Source: an uncultured Dialister sp.
GTDB taxonomy: Bacteria; Bacillota; Negativicutes; Veillonellales; Dialisteraceae
Direction of reading: 5' to 3'
DNA length: 64,000 nucleotides
NCBI GenBank assembly: GCA_900541485.1
Contig: UQJW01000006.1
Coordinates: forward strand, 51,232 to 115,231
Both the position numbers and the translations under genes were made by a program. The notes beneath the pieces are model-generated. The model saw nothing but the letters and a program-made list of their open reading frames with translations, was not told where the DNA came from and searched no databases. Of the stretch, positions 36,404 through 45,238 are shown piece after piece; the stretch's first letter is position 1, and each line of letters starts with the position of its first letter.

Positions 36404-37419
36404 ATACAATATTGGCGCCTGTATTTGTATTTGCCATAATTGTTATTGTCCATGAAGGCGGACATTTTATTATGGCAAAACTGACAGGCATGAAAGTGGA
36501 AGAATTTGCAGTCGGCTTCGGGCCGAAAATCTTTTCTAAAAAAAGAGGAGAAACATTGTACTCTCTGCGCTGTATTCCACTGGGCGGTTATAACAAAATA
36601 GCAGGTATGGCACCGGGAGAAAATGAAGATCCCCGTGCTTTTTCAAATCGACCGGTATGGGCAAGACTGCTAGTTATATCAGCAGGTTCTGTCTTTAATA
36701 TTTTGCTCGCGTTTTTTATTTTTATGAGCATTTTTTCAGTTAACGGGCTATATACCTTTAAAGACGAACCGGTAGTAGGCTCCGTTTTAGAAAACAGCTC
36801 AGCTCATCATGCGGGAGTTGCCAAAGGAGATATAATACGCACCATTAACGGACATAAGATTATAAAATGGAGTGATATCGGTCCATGTGTTTCTGACCGG
36901 GCGGGTCGTGTTTTAACGGTAGAAATTGAAAGCGCCGGACAAATGAAAAAGGTGACTGTCATTCCCCAGGATAACGGAGAGGGAAGAGCCGTAATGGGGA
37001 TCACACCTCATATGGACAGAAAAAACGTGTCTTTTATAGAAGCTGCCCGTTTGAGTTATGACAGATGCGCATTTATTTTAGCTCAAATTATTGGCGGATT
37101 GCAGCAGATATTTACAGGGACGTCCGGTGATGTGGCAGGACCTATCGGAGTGGCCCGTATGGCCGGTACTGTTGCGGAAGCAGGTATTACGGCTTTATTT
37201 ACTTTTATTGCATTGCTCAGCCTGAATTTGGGTTTTTTGAATTTATTGCCTGTTCCGCTTTTAGACGGTGGATTATTTCTGTTAACCTTACTGGAAGCGG
37301 TTTATGGAAAAAAACTTCCTGAAAAAAGTTTATATTACATACAGGCACTGGGTGTCACAGTGATAGCTTTTTTGTTTTTGTTGGCGATGTTTAACGATAT
37401 TTCTTCGATATTTAAATGA
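36397..37419 (+). CDS. rseP: RIP site-2 metalloprotease RseP
   Basis: 340 residues of inner-membrane intramembrane zinc protease. HEGGH (residues 19-23) is the HExxH site in the first TM. A single PDZ domain follows at about 125-190 (VVGSVLENSSAHHAGVAKGD). The third metal ligand motif NLLPVPLLDGG is in a C-terminal TM. RseP proteins cut membrane-bound anti-sigma factors and signal-peptide remnants. It overlaps dxr. A sigma factor lies at the far right of the window, but any link is speculation. Confidence 0.95.
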   Translation: MLNTILAPVFVFAIIVIVHEGGHFIMAKLTGMKVEEFAVGFGPKIFSKKRGETLYSLRCIPLGGYNKIAGMAPGENEDPRAFSNRPVWARLLVISAGSVFNILLAFFIFMSIFSVNGLYTFKDEPVVGSVLENSSAHHAGVAKGDIIRTINGHKIIKWSDIGPCVSDRAGRVLTVEIESAGQMKKVTVIPQDNGEGRAVMGITPHMDRKNVSFIEAARLSYDRCAFILAQIIGGLQQIFTGTSGDVAGPIGVARMAGTVAEAGITALFTFIALLSLNLGFLNLLPVPLLDGGLFLLTLLEAVYGKKLPEKSLYYIQALGVTVIAFLFLLAMFNDISSIFK

Positions 37420-37432
37420 TAAAGGTGATGGA

Positions 37433-38494
37433 ATGAGTCTTACAAGACAAGTGAAGGTGGGGGATGTAGCTATAGGCGGCGGTGCACCTGTTGCCATTCA
37501 GTCTATGAGTACATTCAGTCCGGTAGAAACTCATTTTGCAGCCACGCAGATTAATGCATTATATGAGGCCGGAGCCGATATTGTCAGAGTTGCTGTCCCC
37601 GATAAAAAAGCGGCAGAAGCTGTCGGCGAGTTAAGAAAAAGAGTTAAACTGCCCTTGGTGGCAGATATTCATTTTGATTACCGTCTGGCACTCACTGCTA
37701 TGGAATCAGGAATTGATGCACTTCGTATTAACCCGGGCAATATAGGGAAAAGAGAAAATATTGTAAAAGTTGTGTCCATGGCCAAGGAGAAGCATATCCC
37801 TATCAGAATAGGAATCAACGCAGGTTCTTTGCCAGAGCCTGTTCTGGAAGCATATGGCGGTCATCCGACGGCAGAGGGAATGGTGGCTGCGGCCTTAGAG
37901 CATGTAAAAATATTGGAAGAAGAAAGCTTTTATGATATCGTTATTTCTGTAAAATCTACGGATGTGCCCATGATGGTGAAAGCAAACCGTATGCTTCATG
38001 AAAAAGTAAATTATCCTCTCCATCTGGGGGTGACAGAGGCAGGAACCTTGTACAGAGGTACGATAAAATCTTCTGTAGGAATCGGAGCACTGCTTTTGGA
38101 TGGTATTGGTGATACAATAAGAGTATCTTTGACGGACGATCCGCTGAAAGAAGTTAAAGCGGCAAAGGAAATATTAAGTTCTGCCGGCTTGCAGCAATAC
38201 GGTCCGGTTCTGATTTCTTGCCCGACCTGCGGGCGGACACAAGTAAACCTGATTGAAATGGCACAGGAGGTAGAAACCCGGCTTGAAGGTTTGAAAAAGC
38301 CAATCCGCGTAGCGGTTATGGGTTGTGCCGTCAACGGACCCGGAGAAGCCAGAGAGGCAGACTTCGGTATTGCCGGCGGAAAAGGCACAGGACTGCTTTT
38401 CAGAAAAGGAAAAGTAATCCGCAGTGTACCGGAAAGTGAATTGATTGATGCTTTGATGGAAGAAATTGAAAATGATGAAAGCAGAGGAAAATAA
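37433..38494 (+). CDS. ispG: 4-hydroxy-3-methylbut-2-enyl-diphosphate synthase (IspG)
   Basis: 353 residues. An iron-sulfur enzyme of the MEP pathway that converts MEcPP to HMBPP. N-terminal TIM-barrel marks: GGGAPVAIQSMSTF, PLVADIHFDYRLAL, ALRINPGNIGKRENI. The 4Fe-4S ligands lie in SCPTCGRTQ and GCAVNGPGEA near the C-terminus. It follows rseP by 13 bp with an AAAGGTGATGGA ribosome region, and is 2 bp from proS. Confidence 0.96.
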   Translation: MSLTRQVKVGDVAIGGGAPVAIQSMSTFSPVETHFAATQINALYEAGADIVRVAVPDKKAAEAVGELRKRVKLPLVADIHFDYRLALTAMESGIDALRINPGNIGKRENIVKVVSMAKEKHIPIRIGINAGSLPEPVLEAYGGHPTAEGMVAAALEHVKILEEESFYDIVISVKSTDVPMMVKANRMLHEKVNYPLHLGVTEAGTLYRGTIKSSVGIGALLLDGIGDTIRVSLTDDPLKEVKAAKEILSSAGLQQYGPVLISCPTCGRTQVNLIEMAQEVETRLEGLKKPIRVAVMGCAVNGPGEAREADFGIAGGKGTGLLFRKGKVIRSVPESELIDALMEEIENDESRGK

Positions 38495-38496
38495 AA

Positions 38497-40221
38497 ATGT
38501 TAGCATCCAGATTATATAGCCCGACGTTAAGAGAAATTCCGGCCGATGCAGTTGTAATCAGCCATAAATACATGCTTAAAGCAGGAATGATGAGAAAAAT
38601 TTCCAGCGGATTTTATGCGTTTTTGCCATTAGCACTCCGCTCTATCCGCAAGGTTGAACACATTATACGTGAAGAAATGCAGGCTATCGGCTGTCAGGAG
38701 ATATTGATGCCGATTGTACAGCCGGCGGAGCTTTGGCAACAGTCGGGACGATGGGATGTATATGGTGAGGAGATGGTTAAATTTTTGGACCGTCATAATC
38801 ATGAATATTGTTTGGGTCCGACACACGAAGAACTGGTGACAACCTTGACGCATATGGATACCTCTTCGTATAAACAGCTTCCGGTTTCTCTTTATCAGAT
38901 TCAAAATAAATACCGTGATGAAAAAAGACCACGCTTCGGGTTGATGCGGAGTCGCGAATTTATCATGAAAGATGCCTATACCTTTGATATGGATCAGGAA
39001 GGTTTGGATAAACAGTATCAACTCATGTATGATGCGTATACCAAAATTTTTACCCGTTGCGGTTTAGATTTCAGACCTGTGGTAGCAGATTCCGGAGCTA
39101 TCGGCGGAAGCGGTTCGCATGAGTTTGAAGTGATTGCAGAATCGGGGGAAGCAGATATTGCCTATTGCAAAAATTGTGATTTTGCAGCGAATACAGAGGC
39201 GGTAGAACCGAATACACTGCCTTGTGATATCCGTAATGAAAAAGAAAAAGAAATTGTAGAAACACCCGGACAACATACGATAGAAATGGTTTGCTGGTTC
39301 TTGGGGACACCTGTTGAACAATCTGTTAAAGCTGTTGTATATAAGTTGGATGATACGGTTGTTCTTGCGTTGGTTCGTGGCGATCATGAAGTCAATGAAG
39401 TTCGCCTCCAAAACTTATACGGTGCCGTTCAAATGGATATGGCAACAGAAGAAGATTTGAAACGGTGCGGGCTGACGGCGGGCTATATAAGTCCGATCGG
39501 TTTGAAAAAAGTAGAAAACTTTGATATCATCGCCGATAAAACAGTGATGGAGATGGAGGATGTCTGCTGCGGCGCTAATGCGGTGGACAAACACTTCATT
39601 CATGTCAATCCGAAAAGAGATTTTGATTCTGTAAAAGTAGAAACAATCCGCCTCATTACACCGACAGATGTTTGCCCGGTCTGCGGAGGGAAGATTGAAC
39701 TGAAAAAAGGAATTGAAGTGGGTCAGGTCTTTAAGCTGGGAACGAAATACAGTGAAAAATTAGGATGTACTTATTTAGATAATAACGGGAAATCCCACCC
39801 GATGGTCATGGGGTGTTACGGTATAGGAGTTACCCGTACCGTCGCTGCTTCTATTGAACAGAATCATGATGATGACGGAATTATCTGGCCGGTAGCTATT
39901 GCACCTTATGAAGTGGTGATTATACCTGCCAACAATAAAGACGAAGACGTAATGACTGCGGCAAAGACACTTTACAGAGAAATGACGGGTAACAGCGATG
40001 AAGTAGTTCTTGATGACAGAAACGAGAGAGCAGGTATTAAGTTTAAAGATGCGGATCTTATAGGCTATCCTGTACGTGTGACCATCGGGAAAAAATGGAA
40101 AGAGGACGGTGTTGTTGAAATTAAACTGCGCCGCAATGGAGAAGTGACAGAAGTTCCTTTAGAAGCATGCAAGGATAAAGTTTTTGAAATCCTCGGACGT
40201 TTGCATCAAGATAACTTATAA
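38497..40221 (+). CDS. proS: Prolyl-tRNA synthetase (bacterial type with editing domain)
   Basis: 574 residues. It charges tRNA-Pro. Class II motifs: YAFLPLALRSIRKVE, GPTHEELVT, YRDEKRPRFGLMRSREFIMK (20), and motif 3 GCYGIGVTRTVAA. An insertion at about 225-400 (VEQSVKAVVYKLDDT, LVRGDHEVNEVRLQ) is the YbaK-like INS domain that edits mischarged alanine. The C-terminal anticodon-binding domain ends with KVFEILGRLHQ. It is 2 bp after ispG. Confidence 0.96.
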   Translation: MLASRLYSPTLREIPADAVVISHKYMLKAGMMRKISSGFYAFLPLALRSIRKVEHIIREEMQAIGCQEILMPIVQPAELWQQSGRWDVYGEEMVKFLDRHNHEYCLGPTHEELVTTLTHMDTSSYKQLPVSLYQIQNKYRDEKRPRFGLMRSREFIMKDAYTFDMDQEGLDKQYQLMYDAYTKIFTRCGLDFRPVVADSGAIGGSGSHEFEVIAESGEADIAYCKNCDFAANTEAVEPNTLPCDIRNEKEKEIVETPGQHTIEMVCWFLGTPVEQSVKAVVYKLDDTVVLALVRGDHEVNEVRLQNLYGAVQMDMATEEDLKRCGLTAGYISPIGLKKVENFDIIADKTVMEMEDVCCGANAVDKHFIHVNPKRDFDSVKVETIRLITPTDVCPVCGGKIELKKGIEVGQVFKLGTKYSEKLGCTYLDNNGKSHPMVMGCYGIGVTRTVAASIEQNHDDDGIIWPVAIAPYEVVIIPANNKDEDVMTAAKTLYREMTGNSDEVVLDDRNERAGIKFKDADLIGYPVRVTIGKKWKEDGVVEIKLRRNGEVTEVPLEACKDKVFEILGRLHQDNL

Positions 40222-40234
40222 CCGGTGCCCTGTC

Positions 40235-40492
40235 ATGAATGAAAAAGAATTGGAAGCTCTTTTGGAAGAGGCAACGAAGACGGATAAAAATCTGGCCCGT
40301 CTTTTTAACGGAAAAATGACAGTGTCTCGTAGTCCGGCAGAGAAAAGAATAAAAGCGGACACACCGCTTTATGATGACCTGGCAGATACAAGATATATAG
40401 AAAGTCTATCGGATTGCATACAAAAGAGGATTCATGGTTCCCGCTTTGTAAAATGGTATCGTTTACTGGTGAATTCTGATAAAAAGGTGTGA
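40235..40492 (+). CDS. Small unknown protein between proS and recD2
   Basis: 85 residues from ATG 40235; not recognised. Charged, mainly helical-looking and soluble (MNEKELEALLEEATKTDKNL, PLYDDLADTRYIESLSDCIQ, RIHGSRFVKWYRLLVNSDKK). No clear SD precedes it (CCGGTG only), so translation may depend on proS 13 bp upstream. It ends 6 bp before the recD2 ATG. An upstream extension into proS (to 40184) is not supported. Function unknown. Confidence 0.65.
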   Translation: MNEKELEALLEEATKTDKNLARLFNGKMTVSRSPAEKRIKADTPLYDDLADTRYIESLSDCIQKRIHGSRFVKWYRLLVNSDKKV

Positions 40493-40498
40493 TTGTCT

Positions 40499-42631
40499 AT
40501 GGCAGAAGAGTTGCGCGGGACAGTAGAAACCATTATTTTTACAAGCCATGACGGGGATTTTTGCATTTTCCGTATGAGTGAATATGAAAGCGGAAGTCCC
40601 GTCACTGTTACAGGAAACATAAGGATTCCTTATGTGGGAGAAAAAGTTTTAGTCAGGGGGTGCTGGGTGCGGCATCCCCGTTTTGGCATGCAATTAAAAG
40701 CGGATGTATTAGAACAGATAAAGCCGGAAAAGACCGAAGAAATAGAACTGTTTTTATCATCGGGAATGATTGCCGGCATCGGTCCGGCGATGGCCAAAAA
40801 GATTGTGTCCCATTTCGGAAAACAAACACTGGATATATTCGAAAATCATATAGATTTACTTTCTGAAATTCCCGGAATAGGGAAAAAGACACTTGAAAAA
40901 ATTAAAAGTTCTTATTCGGGGATAGGGGCATTACAAGAAATAGTCATGTTTCTGCAATCCTTGGGAATACCGGAACGTTTTGCTTTGCCGATGAATCAAA
41001 TGTACGGAGAAAATGTCATGCGTGTCGTTCGGGAAGAACCGTACCGCATGATAGGTGAAATATCCGGACTCAATTTTAAATTTGTCGATAAAATGGCACT
41101 TTCGGAAGGAATTCCGGCAGATCATGAGGATCGCATTGTTCATGGTATTTATTATGTGTTGGCAAGAGCAGGAACAACAGGACATGTTTGCGGACCGGCA
41201 AATGATGTCTATGAAGCGGTGGCGGGGCTTCTGAATTTGAGTGCAGAAGATGTGTCGTCCATTGCACAGACCGCAGTAGATACAGGAGAAATACCTTCTG
41301 TTGTTTATGATATAGAACGATATTTATATTTACCGTATCTATACGAAGCAGAAACGGAAGCGGCACTGCGTATTAAGGACATGAGCGAAGATGACAGGGA
41401 AATAGGGAATGCTTCCCTGGCTATTGAAAAGTTTGAGCGGGAACATGGTTTTTCCTTAGAAGAGAAACAAAAAGAAGCAGTAAAAGAATCCATGAAATCG
41501 GGAGTGATGGTTATTACCGGCGGTCCCGGTACAGGAAAAACGACCTTGATCCGGGCTATTATCGGAGCGGCTGAGCAATACGGTGTTAAAGTAAAATTGA
41601 TGGCACCGACCGGAAGGGCAGCCAAACGTCTGGCTATATCAAGCGGACGGAATGCGGATACTATTCATAAAGCACTGGAAGCCTCTATGCGTGATCACGG
41701 GCATACTTACTTTGAAAAAAATGAAGCAGAACCGTTAGAAGAAGACCTTATTATTGTAGATGAAGCCTCTATGCTCGATATTTCACTTTTTTATCATTTG
41801 CTTTGTGCATTAAAGCCGGAGGCCCGCCTTATTCTGGTGGGAGATATTGACCAGTTACCTCCTGTGGGTCCGGGAATGCCACTTAAGGATTTGATACAGT
41901 GGGGTAATATCCCGGTGGTAAAACTGGATCATATTTTCCGACAAGAGGAGGGAAGCGGGATTATTGAAAATGCGGCCCGTATCAGGACAGGCCGGACTTG
42001 CGTATCTGATCTGAAAGGCGAATTCAGCGTTATATATACCGGAAATGATGAAGAAGCATATCAGACCGCTATTCATTTATGCCAAGATTTTGACTATGGA
42101 AATGAAAAAAATAAAATGAGTATGCAGGTACTCTCTCCTATGTATAAAGGTATATGCGGTGTTGATCATCTGAACCGTTCTATACAAAAATTGATGCAAA
42201 AAGAAGAAATCGGTGAAACTGTAAAATACAGACCCGGCGATAAGGTCATGCAGACGCGAAATGATTATGAAAAAGGTGTATATAACGGAGATGCCGGTAT
42301 TGTCTGGGCTGTGACACCACAAAAAATATTTGTCCGTTATCCGGAAAAAGAAGTCGTATATGAAGGGCAGGAAAAGATGGATATCCGGCTGGCCTATGCG
42401 ATTACCGTCCACAAAAGCCAGGGCAGCGAATATGATACGGTGGTTTTTCTTCTTCGTCCTTCCCAGTACATCATGTTGCAAAGAAATCTTTTATATACCG
42501 GCATAACACGGGCAAGAAAAAAGACGATTCTGATTACGACAGAACCGGCATTAAAAAGAGCGGTGGAGAATTTTGAAATAAATAAACGGTACAGTCTGTT
42601 TTTGCCGTTATTGCGAAATGAGGTATCCTGA
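40499..42631 (+). CDS. recD2: RecD2-family ATP-dependent DNA helicase
   Basis: 710 residues, superfamily 1B helicase of the RecD2 type that works without RecB/RecC. An N-terminal OB-like and helix-hairpin-helix region (about 90-130: GIGPAMAKKIVSHFG, LSEIPGIGKKTLEKI) precedes the motor. Walker A GGPGTGKTTLI is at about 338, GRAAKRL and the Walker B DEASMLDISLFY follow, then GDIDQLPPVGPG and the motif VI region AITVHKSQGSEYD. ATG 40499 follows AAAGGTG; a TTG at 40493 is also in frame. It overlaps comF by one base. Confidence 0.94.
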   Translation: MAEELRGTVETIIFTSHDGDFCIFRMSEYESGSPVTVTGNIRIPYVGEKVLVRGCWVRHPRFGMQLKADVLEQIKPEKTEEIELFLSSGMIAGIGPAMAKKIVSHFGKQTLDIFENHIDLLSEIPGIGKKTLEKIKSSYSGIGALQEIVMFLQSLGIPERFALPMNQMYGENVMRVVREEPYRMIGEISGLNFKFVDKMALSEGIPADHEDRIVHGIYYVLARAGTTGHVCGPANDVYEAVAGLLNLSAEDVSSIAQTAVDTGEIPSVVYDIERYLYLPYLYEAETEAALRIKDMSEDDREIGNASLAIEKFEREHGFSLEEKQKEAVKESMKSGVMVITGGPGTGKTTLIRAIIGAAEQYGVKVKLMAPTGRAAKRLAISSGRNADTIHKALEASMRDHGHTYFEKNEAEPLEEDLIIVDEASMLDISLFYHLLCALKPEARLILVGDIDQLPPVGPGMPLKDLIQWGNIPVVKLDHIFRQEEGSGIIENAARIRTGRTCVSDLKGEFSVIYTGNDEEAYQTAIHLCQDFDYGNEKNKMSMQVLSPMYKGICGVDHLNRSIQKLMQKEEIGETVKYRPGDKVMQTRNDYEKGVYNGDAGIVWAVTPQKIFVRYPEKEVVYEGQEKMDIRLAYAITVHKSQGSEYDTVVFLLRPSQYIMLQRNLLYTGITRARKKTILITTEPALKRAVENFEINKRYSLFLPLLRNEVS

Positions 42632-43278
42632 TGGGGATTTTGGGAGATATACGGCGGATTTTGTATCCTGTGACCTGCCCGGGGTGCGGAAAGGTTATGG
42701 AAGACTCTTTTTGGTGTGAATCGTGCTTGAGGAAGTGCTGGAATCCCCGTATGATATCAGATTCGCCGTCGAAATACATGAAGGGCTGTTATACTCTTTG
42801 CAATTACAGCGGCGGTGTGCGGAATGCAGTGATTCAACTGAAATATAATGGAAACAGGGCGAGGGGGAAAAGTTTTTTTGATCTGCTTAATCGTTTTCCC
42901 TGGTGGGAGCGGATTAAAGATTACGACCTTGTGCTGCCTGTACCGGTTTCCAAAAGCCGGCGCAAAGACAGGGGATACAATCAGGTGGACCTGATATTTC
43001 AAAAATGGATGGAACAAAAAAGCATGACATATCTTGCCCAAGGACTAATCTGCATGAGACATACAAACACACAATCCCTTTTAACTAAAACAGAGAGGTA
43101 TGAAAATATGAAAGGGGTATTTCATATCAATAAAGGCGTCGATGTGAAAGGGAAAACGATTCTTCTCGTAGATGATGTCTATACGACAGGAGCGACGATG
43201 GAGGCAGCTGCTCATGAACTGAAACGTGCAGGAGCGGAATCAGTTATAGGATTGACGATAGCAAGCGGAGCAAAATAA
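42631..43278 (+). CDS. ComF-family phosphoribosyltransferase-like protein
   Basis: 215 residues. An N-terminal zinc-finger-like Cys cluster (CPGCGKVMEDSFWCESCLRKC, first 20 shown by pattern C-x2-C...C-x2-C) is followed by a type I phosphoribosyltransferase fold with the PRPP loop ILLVDDVYTTGATMEAAA. ComFC proteins in naturally competent bacteria take part in handling incoming single-stranded DNA. The start overlaps the recD2 stop (GATG), an association seen in other Firmicutes. No comFA lies here. Confidence 0.92.
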   Translation: MGILGDIRRILYPVTCPGCGKVMEDSFWCESCLRKCWNPRMISDSPSKYMKGCYTLCNYSGGVRNAVIQLKYNGNRARGKSFFDLLNRFPWWERIKDYDLVLPVPVSKSRRKDRGYNQVDLIFQKWMEQKSMTYLAQGLICMRHTNTQSLLTKTERYENMKGVFHINKGVDVKGKTILLVDDVYTTGATMEAAAHELKRAGAESVIGLTIASGAK

Positions 43279-43316
43279 AAGACGACTGAGTAAAATCAGT
43301 CGTCTTTTATTTTGCT
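43272..43316 (+). terminator. Bidirectional terminator between comF and the HD-GYP gene
   Basis: GCAAAATAAAAGACGACTGA pairs with TCAGTCGTCTTTTATTTTGC around a short loop, with T runs on both strands. It can serve both convergent transcripts. Confidence 0.93.
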
Positions 43317-43320
43317 GTAC

Positions 43321-43944
43321 TTATTTAGTGATTGACGTATCATGAAAAATAACTTTGATAAAAGCGGATATAACGTCCGGGTCAAATAAAATTCCGGATC
43401 CGCTGAAAATATCTCTTGTGACATCTGCTTTCGATTTATTTTTAAAATCGGGAGAAGAATAAATTACATCATCATAGTAGCTTGCCAAGGAAATAATCCG
43501 TGCGCCTAAAGGAATATTTACATTTTTTAAATGTTTCGGAAATCCCGTACCGTCCCAACGTTCATGATGGAAACGGATATAAGGAATAAGTTCCTGGCAT
43601 CCCGGGCATGATTCAAGCATATTGGCGCCGAGGTCGGGGTGCTTTTTGTAGAGTTGCAATTCTCTTCTCGACAGATAAGGGGCTTTATCCAGTATAGAAT
43701 TAGGAACACAAAGAAGACCGATATCGTGAAGTAGTCCGGCGTAACGGATTAAACGAATATCATCTGTAGGCAACCGCATATACACGGCAGTGGCAGCAGA
43801 ATGGTTGGAAACACGAATCGCATGTTCATACAGATTTCTTGATTTCATTTGAAGGAGATCAAGAAAGTGTGAAACGATTGTATCAAGTTTGTATTGATTA
43901 CTTTTCGAAGTATATAATGACTGAAATAGAGAAGAACTGTACAT
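43321..43944 (-). CDS. HD-GYP domain protein, probably catalytically degenerate
   Basis: 207 residues that are almost entirely an HD-GYP domain, with no sensor domain. YEHAIRVSNHSA, LLHDIG (His73-Asp74), ILDKAPYLSRREL, KKHPDLGANML and HHERWDGTGFP (residues 126-136) show the family, whose active members hydrolyse cyclic di-GMP. Two changes stand out: HDIGL where HDIGK is expected (Leu77 for Lys) and LASYYDD where VADxYDA is expected (Ser155 for a metal-ligand Asp). It may bind rather than cut its ligand. It lies 48 bp downstream of a GNAT gene; no GGDEF gene is in the window. Confidence 0.88.
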   Translation of the reverse strand: MYSSSLFQSLYTSKSNQYKLDTIVSHFLDLLQMKSRNLYEHAIRVSNHSAATAVYMRLPTDDIRLIRYAGLLHDIGLLCVPNSILDKAPYLSRRELQLYKKHPDLGANMLESCPGCQELIPYIRFHHERWDGTGFPKHLKNVNIPLGARIISLASYYDDVIYSSPDFKNKSKADVTRDIFSGSGILFDPDVISAFIKVIFHDTSITK

Positions 43945-43992
43945 AAGAATTTCCTTAATGATTATAATTACGTCTGTGTATGTGACAGATTA

Positions 43993-44244
43993 TTATACAT
44001 GACCCTTGCGCTTCAACCAGGCACTCATGTAGGAGCATTCAGAGCGAATCTGACAGCCTTGTTCAGTTGCCCAACGGAAAGCTTCTGCAGCGAGAGTGGC
44101 GGCAAGTCCCTGACCGGATAAAACGGGCGGAACTTTCGTATGAAGCACGGTAAAACAGTTATTTTCTAAAGAATATTCTAAATAAGAGTCTCCTTTTGGA
44201 TTTTCAATTTTGAAAAGATGATGTATCAAATCATGAGTAACCAT
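43993..44244 (-). CDS. Small GNAT-type N-acetyltransferase (YidJ/COG2388-like)
   Basis: 83 residues. The pattern YLEYSLENNCFTVLHTKVPP, VLSGQGLAATLAAEAFRWA and SECSYMSAWLKR matches the minimal GNAT proteins of COG2388. These keep the acetyl-CoA pyrophosphate loop (SGQGLA here) but lack much of the usual fold. Acceptor unknown. AAGGAG precedes the ATG on the minus strand. It is upstream of the HD-GYP gene and divergent from the MBL hydrolase. Confidence 0.88.
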   Translation of the reverse strand: MVTHDLIHHLFKIENPKGDSYLEYSLENNCFTVLHTKVPPVLSGQGLAATLAAEAFRWATEQGCQIRSECSYMSAWLKRKGHV

Positions 44245-44530
44245 AGAGAACTCCTTTTGATTATAAATTATATTTTACTAGCTGAGAGATACCCCGTCAA
44301 AGAAAAAAGTAAAGTATATCAAATCTGTATAATGGTTATATCTTCAATGCATGGTAGAGCGGATATGACAGGGGCATAGTTTACAGCGAATGATTTTTCT
44401 TATGCTATAATCATTATACGGCTTTATCAAAAAATCTACATCACAGTAAAAATTTATATATCCCTAAAAATATTTCAATAAAAAACATCAGTTCGTATGC
44501 ATAACGAATCTGCAGGAAAGGACCCTATAA
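44245..44530. other. Divergent intergenic region with PerR-like box copy
   Basis: At 44405-44419 the sequence CTATAATCATTATAC shares 14 identical bases with the box upstream of fabK (6407-6420). It contains a TATAAT (44406-44411) that could be a -10, but the nearest TTTACA (44380-44385) is 20 bp away, too far for a normal -35. A CTGAGA-GATACCC string at 44282 resembles a fragment of a TPP riboswitch but has no partner strand. Nothing else is clear. Confidence 0.45.
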
Positions 44531-45238
44531 GTGAAAAAATTTAAAATTACCTATCTTCATCACAGCGGTTTTATTTGTGAGCTGGAAAATGCAATTCTTG
44601 TATTTGATTACTACATGGACACCGAAGGAAAGCTTGATCAACTTCTAAAAATAAGCAAGAAACCTTTATATTTTTTTGTAAGCCATTTTCATGCCGATCA
44701 TTTTAATCCGGAGATTAGCCGCTATGAAGAGAAAGCTGCCGGGTATTTTCTTCATAGCGACTGTACCTTGCCGGTAAAGAATACGGTACGGCTTCATTAT
44801 CTGGAACCGGGTGAGTTTACATCAGTGAATGAATTTCAAGTAAAAATGTATGGTTCTACCGATGCGGGCGGTTCTTTTTGGATTACCCATCCGGATATGA
44901 CGATTTTCCATGCCGGTGATTTAAACTGGTGGCACTGGGCAGGAGAAAGTGATGCGGATAATTTAATGGCAAGAGATGAATATTTTAAAGAGCTGGAAAA
45001 ATTATCAGGTAAACAAATTGATATTGCCTTCTTTCCCGTAGATGCCAGACAAGCTGTAGCCAGAGAATGGGGCGTCAAAGCTTTTTTGGAAACGGTGACA
45101 GTGAAAACACTGCTTGTGCCGATGCATGCTTTCGGGCGCCGTTGGGCACCGTCCTATGAATTCCGTTGGCGTTTTCCCGATACACCGCTTTGGATACCGG
45201 AAAAAGAAGGAGATATATTTGAAGGAGAGGTAAGATGA
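44531..45238 (+). CDS. MBL-fold metal-dependent hydrolase (UlaG-like/COG2220)
   Basis: 235 residues from GTG 44531, preceded by GAAAGGAC. The metal motif SHFHADHFNPE (HxHxDH) is at about 56-66; further ligands are in TIFHAGDLNWWHW and VPMHAFGRRW. The family is a broad group of cytoplasmic hydrolases on phosphoesters or lactones; the substrate cannot be inferred. Its stop codon overlaps the next gene (ATGA). The region upstream carries a PerR-like box. Confidence 0.9.
   Translation: MKKFKITYLHHSGFICELENAILVFDYYMDTEGKLDQLLKISKKPLYFFVSHFHADHFNPEISRYEEKAAGYFLHSDCTLPVKNTVRLHYLEPGEFTSVNEFQVKMYGSTDAGGSFWITHPDMTIFHAGDLNWWHWAGESDADNLMARDEYFKELEKLSGKQIDIAFFPVDARQAVAREWGVKAFLETVTVKTLLVPMHAFGRRWAPSYEFRWRFPDTPLWIPEKEGDIFEGEVR

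Noticed and set aside
44281..44300. CTGAGA-GATACCCC string resembling part of a TPP riboswitch
   Set aside because: The partner GGGG strand, the second conserved arm and any thiamine-related gene downstream are missing, so chance similarity is likelier.
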